DNA from: an uncultured Opitutia bacterium
Lineage (GTDB): Bacteria; Verrucomicrobiota; Verrucomicrobiia; Opitutales; Opitutaceae
Direction of reading: 5' to 3'
Length of the DNA stretch: 36,510 bases
NCBI GenBank assembly: GCA_903896015.1
Contig: CAITWF010000084.1
Location: 1 to 36,510, forward strand
A model generated the notes under the pieces. It worked only from the letters and a program-made list of their open reading frames with translations. It ran no database searches and had not been told where the DNA came from. Numbering within the stretch: the stretch's first letter is position 1; each line of letters begins with the position of its first letter. A program made the translations under genes and the position numbers. Shown piece after piece: positions 26,618-36,048 of this stretch.

Positions 26618-27972
26618 TACGCGATCACGTCGAGTTTGCCGGTGCTGTCGGCGAAGCGCGGGACCGGCGCGCCCATGCGGTCGAGGAGTGAGGTGTAGAG
26701 ATTCGTCATCGGCGTCTCGTGGTCCATCTTGATGTGGCGGCCGGGCGTGAGTGTGCCGCCGCCGCGACCAGCGAGGATCGTGGGGAGGTTGTCGTGCAGG
26801 TGCTCGTTTGGGTCGCTGATGCCGGCGCCGTAGACGATCATGCAGTTGTCGAGCAGCGTGCCGTTGCCCTCCTTCACGGACTTCAGCTTGTCGAGGAAGT
26901 AGCCGAATTGCGTGAGATGCCAGCGGTCGATCTTCGCGAGCTTGTCGAGCGCGTCGGGATTGTTGCGGTGGTGCGAGGTCGAGTGGTGGCCGGCGTTGAC
27001 GCCCGCAAAGGGATAGGGGCGGTTGCCGCCGTCGTGCGAGACGAGGAAGCTCGCGATGCGCGTGCTGTCGGTCTGGAACGAGAGCGTCATGATGTCGAAC
27101 ATCAGGCGCATGTGGCGCTCGAATGTATAATCGGCGTCAAAGTCACCGACGGCGCCCGCGGGCACGGGCGGCGGCATACGGCCGTTTTGCTCGATGCGTT
27201 TTTCCACGTCACGGATCGCGGTGAGATATTCGTCGAGTTTCTGGCGGTCGTTCTTGCCGAGATTTTTCTGAAGTCGATTCGTCTGGTCGAGCACGAGATC
27301 AAGGATGCTCTTGCTCTGGCGCTCGCGGCGAAGGCGCGCCTCGCGCGATTCGTCGGAGGAGCCGGCGCCGAACAGGCGGTCAAACGCAGCCTTCGGCTCG
27401 ATCTCGGGATTCATCGGCTGCGTCTCGGAGCGCCACGAGATGTTGAACTGGTAGGCGCAACTGTAGCCGGAGTCGCAGGAGCCGGCTTCCTGGCCGCGGT
27501 CGCAGCTCAACTCGAGCGACGGGAAGCGCGTCTGGTCGCCGATCGCCTTGGCGGCGACCTGGTCGACGGAGATGCCAATGTGCACGTCCGACGCGGATTT
27601 TTTCGCCTGGCAACCGGTCAAGTAAGTCGCCGATGAGCGCGCGTGATCGCCGCCGCCGTCACCGTTGCCGAAGGCCTTCCGGTGCGCGAGGCCGCTGAGG
27701 ACGCTGAAGTCGGCCTGGTGCGCGGCGAGCGGCGCGAGTGTTTCGGAGAGCGCGTAGTCCGTGCCGACGCCGGTGGGCGCCCACTTGGCCATGTTCATGC
27801 CGTTTGGCACATACACGAAGGCCATGCGCTTTGGCGCCGCGCTCGTGGCGGCGTCGGCGGTCGTGGCGCCCAGCGCGCGCAGCGGCAGCATCGAATCGAG
27901 GATGGGCAGGGCGATTGCGGTGCCAACACCGCGGAGAAACGTGCGACGGGGGATTTGCCAGCTTTTGCTCAT
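26617..27972 (-). CDS. DUF1552 (HXXSHH-motif) secreted protein
   Basis: 451 aa from the ATG at 27972, chosen for its Tat-type signal (QIPRRTFLRGVGTAIALPIL). The body matches DUF1552: KRMAFVYVPNGMNM, LSGLAHRKAFGNGDGGGDHARSSATYLTG, FPSLELSCD, and the signature HHSTSHH before RNNP. The family is common in Planctomycetota and Verrucomicrobiota and is usually encoded next to a DUF1592-type cytochrome protein, as here. The fold resembles alkaline-phosphatase-superfamily DUF1501/sulfatase-like proteins and the His cluster may bind metal, but no reaction is established. Third gene of the operon after the alpha/beta hydrolase (68-base gap) and the DUF1592 protein. Confidence 0.9.
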   Translation of the reverse strand: MSKSWQIPRRTFLRGVGTAIALPILDSMLPLRALGATTADAATSAAPKRMAFVYVPNGMNMAKWAPTGVGTDYALSETLAPLAAHQADFSVLSGLAHRKAFGNGDGGGDHARSSATYLTGCQAKKSASDVHIGISVDQVAAKAIGDQTRFPSLELSCDRGQEAGSCDSGYSCAYQFNISWRSETQPMNPEIEPKAAFDRLFGAGSSDESREARLRRERQSKSILDLVLDQTNRLQKNLGKNDRQKLDEYLTAIRDVEKRIEQNGRMPPPVPAGAVGDFDADYTFERHMRLMFDIMTLSFQTDSTRIASFLVSHDGGNRPYPFAGVNAGHHSTSHHRNNPDALDKLAKIDRWHLTQFGYFLDKLKSVKEGNGTLLDNCMIVYGAGISDPNEHLHDNLPTILAGRGGGTLTPGRHIKMDHETPMTNLYTSLLDRMGAPVPRFADSTGKLDVIA

Positions 27973-28040
27973 GGGAATGATGGGGGAATGAAAACGCGAC
28001 GCGGGGAAAATCGGGGAACGGCGAATGGCGGCGAGTGTGG

Positions 28041-30062
28041 TTACATTTTTGCCGCAGGCAAACGCCACGCTTCGTCGAACACGCCCTCGGCGGCGGTCTC
28101 GGCGGCGATCGAGCCATCGGCCTGCTTGGAAACTTTCAGGATCGCGTAGTCGCCATAGGCGGTCGCGCCGCGGGCGGCGACGAGGCCGCTGTTGATGACG
28201 ACGTAGCGCTGCGGATTAAGCGGATTTGGATAGATCAGGACCGGCATGTGCTCGGCAGCGCTGTAGGTTTTGTCGCCGACGACAATGCTGTCCTTGGTCC
28301 ACTTGATCGGAAGCCGGGCGGCGATTTTTGCGATGAGCGTATTGCTGCCGGGGTCGCCGAAGAGCACGAGATTGTTGGCGGCGATGTCGGCGTCAGTGAT
28401 CGCGGTATCGTCCTTCGCACGGGCTTCGCCGAGAAATTCGCGGGTGAACATCTTCGCGAAACGATCCTGCTCCTGCTTCGCGCGTTCGCCGGCGATGGCG
28501 TGGTTGGGCGTGCCGGTGGGGTTGACGCAGAGGAAGGACTCAAAGAACGCGTCGCTGAGCGGACCCTGGAGATTGTGCTGTTTGCGCAAGCCGGTGTTCG
28601 CGGCCGGGTTCGCGGTCTGCCAGTGACCGCCGTTGCGGACGAGGAGGAGTGTGGTGGCGGGTTTGACGTTCAGCGTGTCGCCGTCGATCGCGATCGTGCG
28701 AGCGGCGGTCGTGTCGGAGACGATCAGGCGCGAGACGTTGGCGGTCTTGATCGTGTAGGCGGATTTCGCGGCGTCGCGCTCGGCGTCCACGGTGCCACGC
28801 TCGAAGTGCTGTTGCAGGCCGTCGACCGTGATCCAGTGACTGTGATTGTAGCGGGTCGTGTAGGTGACGAACTTGATGTGGTCAGGCACGACGCGGCCGC
28901 GCGTGAAGTTGGCGGCGGCGAACTCGTCGATCTGTTTTTCGGTGTCGCCGGTCGCATGGGAGTGGCCCTGACCGGGATTCGCGAGAAAGAGGGCGTTGAT
29001 GTCCTTCCCGGTGTAGCGAAACGGGCCGGTCTTCTCAATGGTGTAGCCCTCGCGGACGAGTTGTTCGCGGATGCTCGTGGAGGAGGCGAGCTGGGCGTCG
29101 TTTTCGCCGGCGTAGCCGACAAGCGGGATGTTAAAAACGTTCAGCGCGTGGTCGACGAGGATGCCGTAGCCGGCGTTAACGGCTTTTTGAGCCGGGGAAA
29201 GGTCGTTGAGGTTCAGGCGATTGCCGATGACCCCAGCGTCGATTTCGAGCCCGCAGAAAAGGTCGGAGTTGTGCAGACCTATCTGCCACGAACCGGCGCC
29301 GCCCATGGAAAAGCCGGCGAGGAGGATGCGGTTGGGGTCGATGTTGTAACGTTTGCTGACCGACGCGATGACCTCGAAGACGTCGGTCTCGCCGGCCCAG
29401 CGGAAAGAGTTGTTGCCGCGGCCGAAGGCATTCACCCGAATGCAATCCACTGCGCGGCTAGCGCCGCCTCGGGGCGCATTTTCGCGGTCGGCGCCGCCGA
29501 CCTGACCCCACGCGAGATCGGGATTGGCCGGATTGCTGCCGGGCGTGCTGCGGCCGTGCAGATAGAGATAGAGCGGCATCGGCTTCGCCGGGTCGTAGGA
29601 CGCGGGAATCGAAACCGTGTAGGGCTGCGCGGTGCCGTCGACCTGCGAGCGATAGGCGCGCTTGATGGAGCCCTTGAGCTTCGGCCACGCGGCGGTGCCG
29701 GCCTTGATCTGGCTGGCGCGGCGGAGCGCGTCGTCGCCGGCGGCGATAAGTCCGGGGAGCGTGCCGTCAGTCACGAAGCCATCGGGCACGCGGAGCGTGT
29801 TGTGGATGACCCATGCAGTCGCCTCGACATCGACGATCAGATCGTCGTCGAATTTTGCGTCCTTGAGCGACTGGATCGTGGCGTTGAGTTCGTCGAATTT
29901 TGCGCGGAGCTTGGCAACGTCCTCGGGCTTCGGTGTGACGGGCGAGCGCGGCGGAGCGGCTTTTTTCGCGCCCGCGGCGGCCGGAATTCCCTCGTCGGAC
30001 GGAGCGGGCATCTGGGCAAACGCGACGCCAACGAGGGCGAGGACGAGGAGAAGGCTCTTCAT
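28041..30062 (-). CDS. Large secreted alpha/beta hydrolase (prolyl-oligopeptidase/esterase type)
   Basis: 673 aa with a signal peptide (1-16, GVAFAQ). After a helical N-terminal part (~45-150) comes an alpha/beta-hydrolase core: YTVSIPASYDPAKPMPLYLYLHGR, RVNAFGRGNNSFRW, nucleophile elbow GFSMGG with S252, and VGYAGENDAQ supplying a likely Asp. A catalytic His is probably in the GQGHSHATGD segment. A second half (~400-673) is beta-rich and may be an additional binding domain. The enzyme is probably a peptidase or carbohydrate esterase acting in the periplasm. It starts 10 bases after the DUF1592 gene and precedes DUF1552, so all three are co-transcribed; a hydrolase between these two is notable. 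Specificity unknown. Confidence 0.75.
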   Translation of the reverse strand: MKSLLLVLALVGVAFAQMPAPSDEGIPAAAGAKKAAPPRSPVTPKPEDVAKLRAKFDELNATIQSLKDAKFDDDLIVDVEATAWVIHNTLRVPDGFVTDGTLPGLIAAGDDALRRASQIKAGTAAWPKLKGSIKRAYRSQVDGTAQPYTVSIPASYDPAKPMPLYLYLHGRSTPGSNPANPDLAWGQVGGADRENAPRGGASRAVDCIRVNAFGRGNNSFRWAGETDVFEVIASVSKRYNIDPNRILLAGFSMGGAGSWQIGLHNSDLFCGLEIDAGVIGNRLNLNDLSPAQKAVNAGYGILVDHALNVFNIPLVGYAGENDAQLASSTSIREQLVREGYTIEKTGPFRYTGKDINALFLANPGQGHSHATGDTEKQIDEFAAANFTRGRVVPDHIKFVTYTTRYNHSHWITVDGLQQHFERGTVDAERDAAKSAYTIKTANVSRLIVSDTTAARTIAIDGDTLNVKPATTLLLVRNGGHWQTANPAANTGLRKQHNLQGPLSDAFFESFLCVNPTGTPNHAIAGERAKQEQDRFAKMFTREFLGEARAKDDTAITDADIAANNLVLFGDPGSNTLIAKIAARLPIKWTKDSIVVGDKTYSAAEHMPVLIYPNPLNPQRYVVINSGLVAARGATAYGDYAILKVSKQADGSIAAETAAEGVFDEAWRLPAAKM

Positions 30063-30072
30063 CGGGCGGGGA

Positions 30073-32994
30073 TTAACGCGAAGCCACGGATTCGCCGGCC
30101 TCGGTGCGCTGCTGGTCGAACGGCACGCTCTTCGCGACGGCGAGCACGAGCGCGGAAAAACGAAACTGGCCGGCGGTCATTTCCTGCACGATGCGGTCGA
30201 TCGCGGGCCGGTCGGAGCGCTCTACGCCGCGGCCAAGTGAGTAGATTAGTATTTTTTCGGCGAGATTGCGCAGGAAATTGTCGCGGCGCTTATCGGAGAG
30301 AATCGCGGAAAGCTCGGCGGCAGTGGCGAACGATTCGCCGGTGCTGAGCTTGCCGGCGGCGTCGACGGGAAACTCGCCGTCCTTCGTGCGGAACGCGCCG
30401 ATCGCATCGAAATTTTCCAGCCCGAAACCGATCGGGTCCATGCGGGCGTGACACGAGGCGCAGGTCGGATTCGCACGATGCTGCTCCATCTGATGACGCA
30501 GGGTGCCGGTGACGGACTTGCCGTCGTTCGGGAGGTCGGGGACGTTCGGCGGCGGCGGCGGGGGTGGCGTGCCGAGCAAATCCTCGAGCACCCACTTGCC
30601 GCGTTTCACGGGCGAGGTGCGGGTGGGGTTCGAGGTGATCGTGAGCACGCTGGCCTGCGTGAGCACGCCGCGGCGCGGGGTGTTGGCGAGCGAAACCTCG
30701 CGGAGTTCGTCGCCGGTCACGCCGGGCAGGCCGTAGTGTTTCGCGAGGCGCTCGTTCACAAACGTGTAATCGGCCGTCAGAAATTCCAGCACGCTGCGGT
30801 CCTGCTGCATGATGTGCGCGAAGAACGCCTCGGTCTCGTCGCGCATCGCCGTGCGCAAGCCATCGTCGAAATCCGGGAAAAGTTTTTTGTCGGGCTCGAC
30901 GTATTTCAGGTTGCGGATCTCAAGCCACTGGCCGGCGAAATTCGTGACGAGCGCGCGCGCCTTCGGCGACGCGAGCATCCGGCGCACCTGTGCTTCGAGG
31001 TTTTTCCGCAGCGCGCCGCGGCCCGCGAGATCGAAGAGCTCCTCGTCGGGCATGCTGCTCCACAGGAAATACGAGAGCCGCGACGCGAGCGCGAACTCGC
31101 CCACGGGCCGCGCGCGCGCCGTCGTCGACGCGATCGCGCCGGTCGGAATCTCGCCCCGGAAAAGGAAATGCGGAGAAACGAGCACGGCTTGCAGCGCGAC
31201 CTTCACGCCACCGTCGAACGATTCCCCGTCGGCGCGCGTGGCGGTGTAGAGCTTCAGGAGTTCGTCGACCTCACCGGGTTCGACCGGGCGCCGCCATGCG
31301 CGGCGCGCGAATTCCCCCACGATCAGGCGCGCTTGTGTTTCCTGGATCGGCGCGGGCGCGGGGCGTCCGGTCATGCGCGCGAAAAATCCGCCGAGGCCCG
31401 TCTGCGGCGGCGGAGTGGCGGCCGCGGCGAAGAGCCGGTCCATTGCCTCGATCCGCTGCGGCACCGGTGCCGGCTCGTTGAGGCTGGCGACTTCGAGGTG
31501 CTGGATGAAAAGATTCCGGTCGCGCAGATTTGGATTCTTGTTTTCCGGGTCGGCGAAATCGTTCACGTAGGCGGCGGCGAAGCGGTATTCGCCGGCGGCA
31601 ATTTTAGTCCGAAACTCGTAGACCTGCGGCACCGGCTCGAGGAGCAGCGGCGAAAATACGCGCTGGCCCGACGTCGCGATGACGCGGCCTGGCGCGCGCA
31701 CGTCGAACGTCGTGAGGGCCTTGCCCGCGAGGCGGAATTCCATGCGCGCGGGCTCGTTGCCGGCCTGCGTGGAGTAGGCTTTCGCGCGCAGCATGTATTC
31801 GCCGTCGGCGGGGACCACGAGCTTCAGCGCGACTTCGCCTTCGCGGTCCAGGAGCCGCGTGCCGTCGGGCAGGAACCGACCGTCGCCGGTCACCTCAAGT
31901 TGCTTCGCGGCGTAGCGGCGCGTGGCGGTGGGCAGCGGGCCTTCGAGTTCGACGGTCTTGACCCAAACGGTGCCACCCTGCACGGGGCCGACGCGACCAT
32001 TCTTAATATCGAGTTCATTGACGCCCCCACGCACGCGGCGATTGGCAATGCCGAGCCGGTGCCGGCCGGCGGGAATGCTGATGCGCATCTCGAAGCCCTC
32101 CGGTTTCGCCTCGGGCGCGGCGACTTTCCATTCGCCGATCACCGTGTCGTCGACCATCACGGAGGCCATGATGGGCACTTCGGAGAGCGGCTTGTTGGAC
32201 GAGCCGTATTTCCCCTTGGGCGAGGCCCAGGCCTGCATGCGCAGGATGTAGTCGCCGGCGGCAAAATTCGTCGTGGTGGAAACGGCGTCCTCCTCCAGCG
32301 CACCGAGCGGCATCCAGCCGTCGCCGCGGTCCCCCTCGGCGTTGAAGCCGACGGCCATCAGGTTGGCGCGAAATTTCTGGAGGCGCGTGTGCGGAATCTC
32401 CGTCGGTATCGCCTCGCCGGTGATGCGGCGCGCAGCGGTGAGGTATTTTTCGAGCAACACCGGCGGCAGTGAGAGCACGTCACTGATGTTGTCGAAGCCG
32501 TAGCCGGAATTATCGGCCGGGAAATCGTCGGCGGCCTGAAAATCCACGCCGAGGAGATCGCGGATGGTGTTATTGTATTCGTTGCGGTTCAGCCGGTGAA
32601 TTGTGACGCGGCCCGGGTCGGGATTCGCCGGATCGATGCGAAACAACTCGCGCTCGATCCAACCGCTGATCGCGTCGCGCTCGGCGGCGGAGGGCTGCGC
32701 GTCGGCATCGTCGGGCGGCATCTCCTGTGAGCGCACGCGATCCATCACGGTCTCCCATTTTTTCGCGGCTTGGTGAACCTCGGCGAGCGTCTGCTCGCGA
32801 TCGAGCATTACATCTCCCTTGTGTTTCCCGTCGCCGTGACACTCGTAGCAATACTTCTGGAGGAGCGGCGTGACGGTTTTCTCAAACTTGGCGTCAGCGG
32901 CCGGCGTCGGCGCTGCGAGCGCGGCAGCGGCAGCAGCGAGCGAGCCGACCACAAGGAGGCACGGAGCAATCCGGGCGGGTTGAAATTTGGGCAT
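30073..32994 (-). CDS. DUF1592-family planctomycete-type c-type cytochrome protein
   Basis: 973 aa from the ATG at 32994, which begins a signal peptide (LLVVGSLAAAAAALAAP). Order of domains: PSCyt1-like heme segment with C49-YE-C52-H53; DUF1587 (LNRNEYNNTIRDLLGVD, GYGFDN, LEKYLTAA); a carbohydrate-binding-like beta-sandwich (~200-480); DUF1595 (FARRAWRRPVEPGEVDELL); DUF1592 (ALQAVLVSPHFLFRGEI, LSYFLWSSMPDEEL); DUF1588 (RRGVLTQASVLTITSNPTRT, C845-AS-C848-H849, MDPIGFGLENFDAIG); DUF1585 (NFLRNLAEKILIYSLGRG). Two CXXCH sites mean it can carry covalent heme. Such proteins are widespread in Planctomycetota/Verrucomicrobiota; redox function outside the cytoplasm is expected but undefined. First gene of the operon with the hydrolase and DUF1552. 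Confidence 0.9.
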   Translation of the reverse strand: MPKFQPARIAPCLLVVGSLAAAAAALAAPTPAADAKFEKTVTPLLQKYCYECHGDGKHKGDVMLDREQTLAEVHQAAKKWETVMDRVRSQEMPPDDADAQPSAAERDAISGWIERELFRIDPANPDPGRVTIHRLNRNEYNNTIRDLLGVDFQAADDFPADNSGYGFDNISDVLSLPPVLLEKYLTAARRITGEAIPTEIPHTRLQKFRANLMAVGFNAEGDRGDGWMPLGALEEDAVSTTTNFAAGDYILRMQAWASPKGKYGSSNKPLSEVPIMASVMVDDTVIGEWKVAAPEAKPEGFEMRISIPAGRHRLGIANRRVRGGVNELDIKNGRVGPVQGGTVWVKTVELEGPLPTATRRYAAKQLEVTGDGRFLPDGTRLLDREGEVALKLVVPADGEYMLRAKAYSTQAGNEPARMEFRLAGKALTTFDVRAPGRVIATSGQRVFSPLLLEPVPQVYEFRTKIAAGEYRFAAAYVNDFADPENKNPNLRDRNLFIQHLEVASLNEPAPVPQRIEAMDRLFAAAATPPPQTGLGGFFARMTGRPAPAPIQETQARLIVGEFARRAWRRPVEPGEVDELLKLYTATRADGESFDGGVKVALQAVLVSPHFLFRGEIPTGAIASTTARARPVGEFALASRLSYFLWSSMPDEELFDLAGRGALRKNLEAQVRRMLASPKARALVTNFAGQWLEIRNLKYVEPDKKLFPDFDDGLRTAMRDETEAFFAHIMQQDRSVLEFLTADYTFVNERLAKHYGLPGVTGDELREVSLANTPRRGVLTQASVLTITSNPTRTSPVKRGKWVLEDLLGTPPPPPPPNVPDLPNDGKSVTGTLRHQMEQHRANPTCASCHARMDPIGFGLENFDAIGAFRTKDGEFPVDAAGKLSTGESFATAAELSAILSDKRRDNFLRNLAEKILIYSLGRGVERSDRPAIDRIVQEMTAGQFRFSALVLAVAKSVPFDQQRTEAGESVASR

Positions 32995-33152
32995 GAGGCA
33001 GCGGGGAACTTCCATCATCGAGGGCGGGGAACTACGCAGAGTAGAATAACGAACGACGGACACCAAGGTTCTAACCTATTTGCGGCCTAAAATTCTGACA
33101 GTGGGAAGGCGGGTGGGCTTGCCAAAAGGTTCCGAGCTCGGAATCTCGCCGC

Positions 33153-34625
33153 GTGGATTTTTTGATAACCTCCCGCCGCTGGTTCCGTCGGTTCTGCCGC
33201 GTCGCGGCTGGCGCGTCGCTCGGCCTCGCGCTCGTGGGCGCTGGTGGGTCGGCTAGAGCGCAGACGGTCGCGGCGGATCGGGCGGCGGCGGACGAAGCGA
33301 TGGCGAAAGGCGATTTTGCCGTGGCGCTCGTCTGGACGGCGGAGGCATTGAAACGAGATTCGAAGGATTCGCTGCTGCGGTGGCGGGCGGGCAACTTGAT
33401 CCGGCAGATTCCACTGCGGCAAGCGGCGGCGAAAACCGCCGGCGAAGACGAGGCGCCGCCCAACCGGGCGCTGCTTCGGACGATGACGCACGACAACTCC
33501 GTCGAGGACGCGGTATTCAGTCCCAACGGCCGCGCGATCGCGACCGCGAGTTGGGATCGCACGGCGCGCGTGTGGAGCACGCAGACAGGTGCGCCGCTCA
33601 CACCATCGCTGTCGTATCCCGAGCAAGTGCAATCCGTCGTGTTTAGCCCCGACGGTCGCTCGGTCATCGCGACGAGCTACGGCAGCCCAGCTCACGTCTG
33701 GGAGGCCGCGACCGGGAAATTGCTCCCGCCCGAACTCGCGCAGGATCATGTGCGCTCAGCGGCATTCAGCCCGGACGGGAAAATCATCGCGACCGCGAGC
33801 AACGACGGCACGGCACGCCTCTGGGATGCGGCGAGCGGAAAATCGCTCGCGCCACCCCTGAGGCACGCAGGCGCGGTGGTCAGCGTGACGTTCAGCCCCG
33901 ACGGGCGGCGCGTGCTGACGGCGAGCTCCGATAACACCGCGCGGGTCTGGGATGTCACGACGGGCCAGCCGGCGACCCCGCCGCTCCACCATGATTTTTG
34001 GGTGAACAGCGCCGCCTTCAGTCCCGACGGAAAGTCGGTCGTCACTGCGAGTCAGGACAAGTCCGCCCGCGTCTGGTCGGCCGCGACCGGCCAGACGCTC
34101 ACGCCGCTGCTCGCGCACGACGATGCCGTGAACTTCGCGGCGTTCAGTCCCGATGGCCGGGTCGTCGTCACCGGGGGCAACGATGCGACCGCGCGACTCT
34201 GGGATACCGCCACGGGACGCGCCCTCACGCCGCCGCTGACGCACGACGATGCAGTGGTCCACGCGGCGTTCAGCCCGGACGGAAAAATCGTGGCGACAGC
34301 GAGCGACGACTACTCCGCCCGATTGTGGGACGTCGCGACCGGTCGGCTGCTCGCGCCGCCGCTACGCCACGCGCTGAATGTGCGGCACGTTGCGTTCAGT
34401 CCCGACAGCCGATTGCTGCTGACCGCGTGTTGGGACAAAGCCGCCCGGGTGTGGGATATTTCGCCGATCGATTGGCCGGTGGAGGACATCGCGACGTTTG
34501 GAGCGATCGCCTCGGCAGCGCGCGTGGCGCAGGGTTCTGCGCTGGAGCCGCTGAGCCGCGCCGAAGTCGACGGCTTGACGAAACCGTTCCGACTGCGGCA
34601 CCCGGAGTTGTTCGTGGCACCGTAA
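33153..34625 (+). CDS. Secreted eight-repeat WD40 beta-propeller protein
   Basis: 490 aa from a GTG at 33153; the start begins a signal peptide or anchor (RRWFRRFCRVAAGASLGLALVGAGGSARA). A short helical part (~40-85, resembling a TPR-like pair) precedes eight WD40 blades of about 42 residues (~112-447), each with AFSPDGR/K..., TAS.D.[TS]AR[VL]WD and a conserved ATG...L.PPL turn. Blades are so alike that the DNA shows a ~126-base period. Eight blades would make a closed propeller used for protein binding. It is divergent from the DUF1592 operon and followed by a second DUF1592-type gene, so it may scaffold that system. No catalytic residues seen. Confidence 0.85.
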   Translation: MDFLITSRRWFRRFCRVAAGASLGLALVGAGGSARAQTVAADRAAADEAMAKGDFAVALVWTAEALKRDSKDSLLRWRAGNLIRQIPLRQAAAKTAGEDEAPPNRALLRTMTHDNSVEDAVFSPNGRAIATASWDRTARVWSTQTGAPLTPSLSYPEQVQSVVFSPDGRSVIATSYGSPAHVWEAATGKLLPPELAQDHVRSAAFSPDGKIIATASNDGTARLWDAASGKSLAPPLRHAGAVVSVTFSPDGRRVLTASSDNTARVWDVTTGQPATPPLHHDFWVNSAAFSPDGKSVVTASQDKSARVWSAATGQTLTPLLAHDDAVNFAAFSPDGRVVVTGGNDATARLWDTATGRALTPPLTHDDAVVHAAFSPDGKIVATASDDYSARLWDVATGRLLAPPLRHALNVRHVAFSPDSRLLLTACWDKAARVWDISPIDWPVEDIATFGAIASAARVAQGSALEPLSRAEVDGLTKPFRLRHPELFVAP

Positions 34626-34650
34626 CCCAAAACGGACTGTCAGCTAAGAT

Positions 34651-34676
34651 CCGGCCGCTCGTGGCCGGGGGTTTTC
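34651..34676 (+). terminator. Intrinsic terminator after the WD40 gene
   Basis: CCGGCC (34651-34656) pairs with GGCCGG (34663-34668) across a 6-base loop; G-rich bases then TTTTCTT follow. It lies 26 bases after the WD40 stop and fits a Rho-independent terminator. Confidence 0.6.
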
Positions 34677-34785
34677 TTGTTCCGCGACCGCGCCGCTGCA
34701 ACGATTGACCCGGCGGCTCGTCATCCCCTTCGAGTCTAGGATTCGTTCCAACCCTTCCCCACTGCTCCTGATGAGATTTACCGTC

Positions 34786-36048
34786 ATGAACGCGCGCGCC
34801 CTGCGTTGGCCGGGACGTCCGTTTTTACTGCTCGGCGTTTGCCTGATTCTCGCCGCGTGCTTCAACCCCGCAACCGCGCCGCAGGCCGCGCAAAAAAGTG
34901 CAGCGCCAAAAACTCCGGCGAAAGTGGCGCTGACGGTTGCGGCGAAGCCCGCGAACCCGTGGGAGGACTTTCATCGAAACGTGCAGCCGTTCCTGGCGAA
35001 GCATTGCTACGAGTGCCATGGCGACGAAAACGCGGAAAACGGTTTTCGACTCGACGTAATTAGCGACGCGGCCTCGCTGGACGAAGGGGGCAAATCGCTG
35101 GAGATGGCGCTCAAGAATCTTTCGATCCACAAGATGCCGCCGAAGACCGAGCCCCAGCCGGAAGAGGCCGAGCGGGCGAAGATCGTCGGCTGGTTGAAAA
35201 CGTATCTCGCCGGCGACCCGACCGGCCCGATCAATCCTGGCCGTGTGACCCTGCGCCGCCTCAACCGCGCGGAATACAACAACACGATCCGCGACCTGCT
35301 CGCGATCGACATCCGGCCGGCCGACGTCTTTCCGGTCGACGACGCCGGCTACGGCTTCGACAACAACGGCGATGTGCTCTCGCTCGCGCCGGTGTTGATG
35401 GAAAAATACCTCACCGCGGCCGGACTCGCCGTCGACAAGGCGATCCACTGCGACCCGATCGTGCCGCCGCCGCTGAAACGCTGGGACGCATCGATCGTCG
35501 ACGGTTCGATCCCGAAGGGCGATCCGATGGCGGTCGCGCCCCTGACGCCCCCCAGCGCGCCCGAGCCGCCGCCTGGTGTCGCGCCCCGCCGCACCATGCT
35601 GCTCGGCCGGCTCTTCAAATTTAACGGCGAGATTTATGCCGACTACGAGCTGCCCGCCGACGGCGACTATGTGCTGCGCGTCCGCGCTTACGGCACGCAG
35701 GGCTCGGAGAACAGGCAGCGTCCGTCGGTGGAATTTGCGGTCGACGGCGTGCCCGCCGGAAAGCCGCTCACGATCAAGGAAGATCAGCGCAACACGTCGG
35801 TCTATGCGCTCGAAAAAACTAAACTGACGGCCGGCAAACACCGCATCGCCCTCGCGCTGGTCAACGGCTCCACACCGGAGGAAGCCGCTGAGTATGCGCG
35901 CAAGACACCGCCGCCAAAAATTAAGACCGAGGCCGAGATCGCCGCCGAGGAAGCCGCTGCGGTTGCGGCGGAAAACGCCGCCGAAGCCGCCGCGGCCGCA
36001 GCGCTTGCGGCCGCGGCAAAGCCGCCGGCTGCTGACGGCGCCGCTCCC
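34786..36048 (+). CDS. Second DUF1592-type cytochrome lipoprotein, 3' part missing
   Basis: About 420 residues of genuine sequence from the ATG at 34786 (ATG 34771 is an alternative). A lipoprotein signal is clear: hydrophobic segment then LILAAC with C25. Heme site C74-YE-C77-H78, DUF1587 (LNRAEYNNTIRDLLAID, GYGFDNNGDVLSL, LMEKYLTAAG), then a carbohydrate-binding-like sandwich (YADYELPADGDYVLRVRAYG, KLTAGKHRIALALVNG) and an Ala/Glu-rich stretch (~385-410). After ~36050 the frame stays open to 36501 but encodes only the antisense of pcaG, so the DUF1595/1592/1588/1585 parts are missing. It resembles 30073-32994 in layout but is a diverged paralogue. Truncation is by rearrangement or misassembly. 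Confidence 0.8.

Noticed and set aside
28035-30347. 770-codon plus-strand open frame
   Set aside because: It lies fully antisense to the alpha/beta hydrolase and the end of the DUF1592 gene, is Arg/Val/Asp-rich, and has no family motif; a typical shadow in high-GC DNA.
30448-32472. 674-codon plus-strand open frame
   Set aside because: Antisense to the DUF1592 cytochrome gene, whose heme and DUF motifs fix the true strand.
33000-33152. Promoter boxes between the DUF1592 operon and the WD40 gene
   Set aside because: TAAAAT at 33087-33092 could be a -10 box, but no acceptable -35 partner at normal spacing was found, so it is not called.
34825-36048. Continuation of the pcaG frame leftwards across the DUF1592-type gene (539 codons in all)
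   Set aside because: After ~36049 the residues no longer resemble PcaG and are the antisense of a gene with a lipobox, CXXCH and DUF1587; the long frame is chance openness across a junction.
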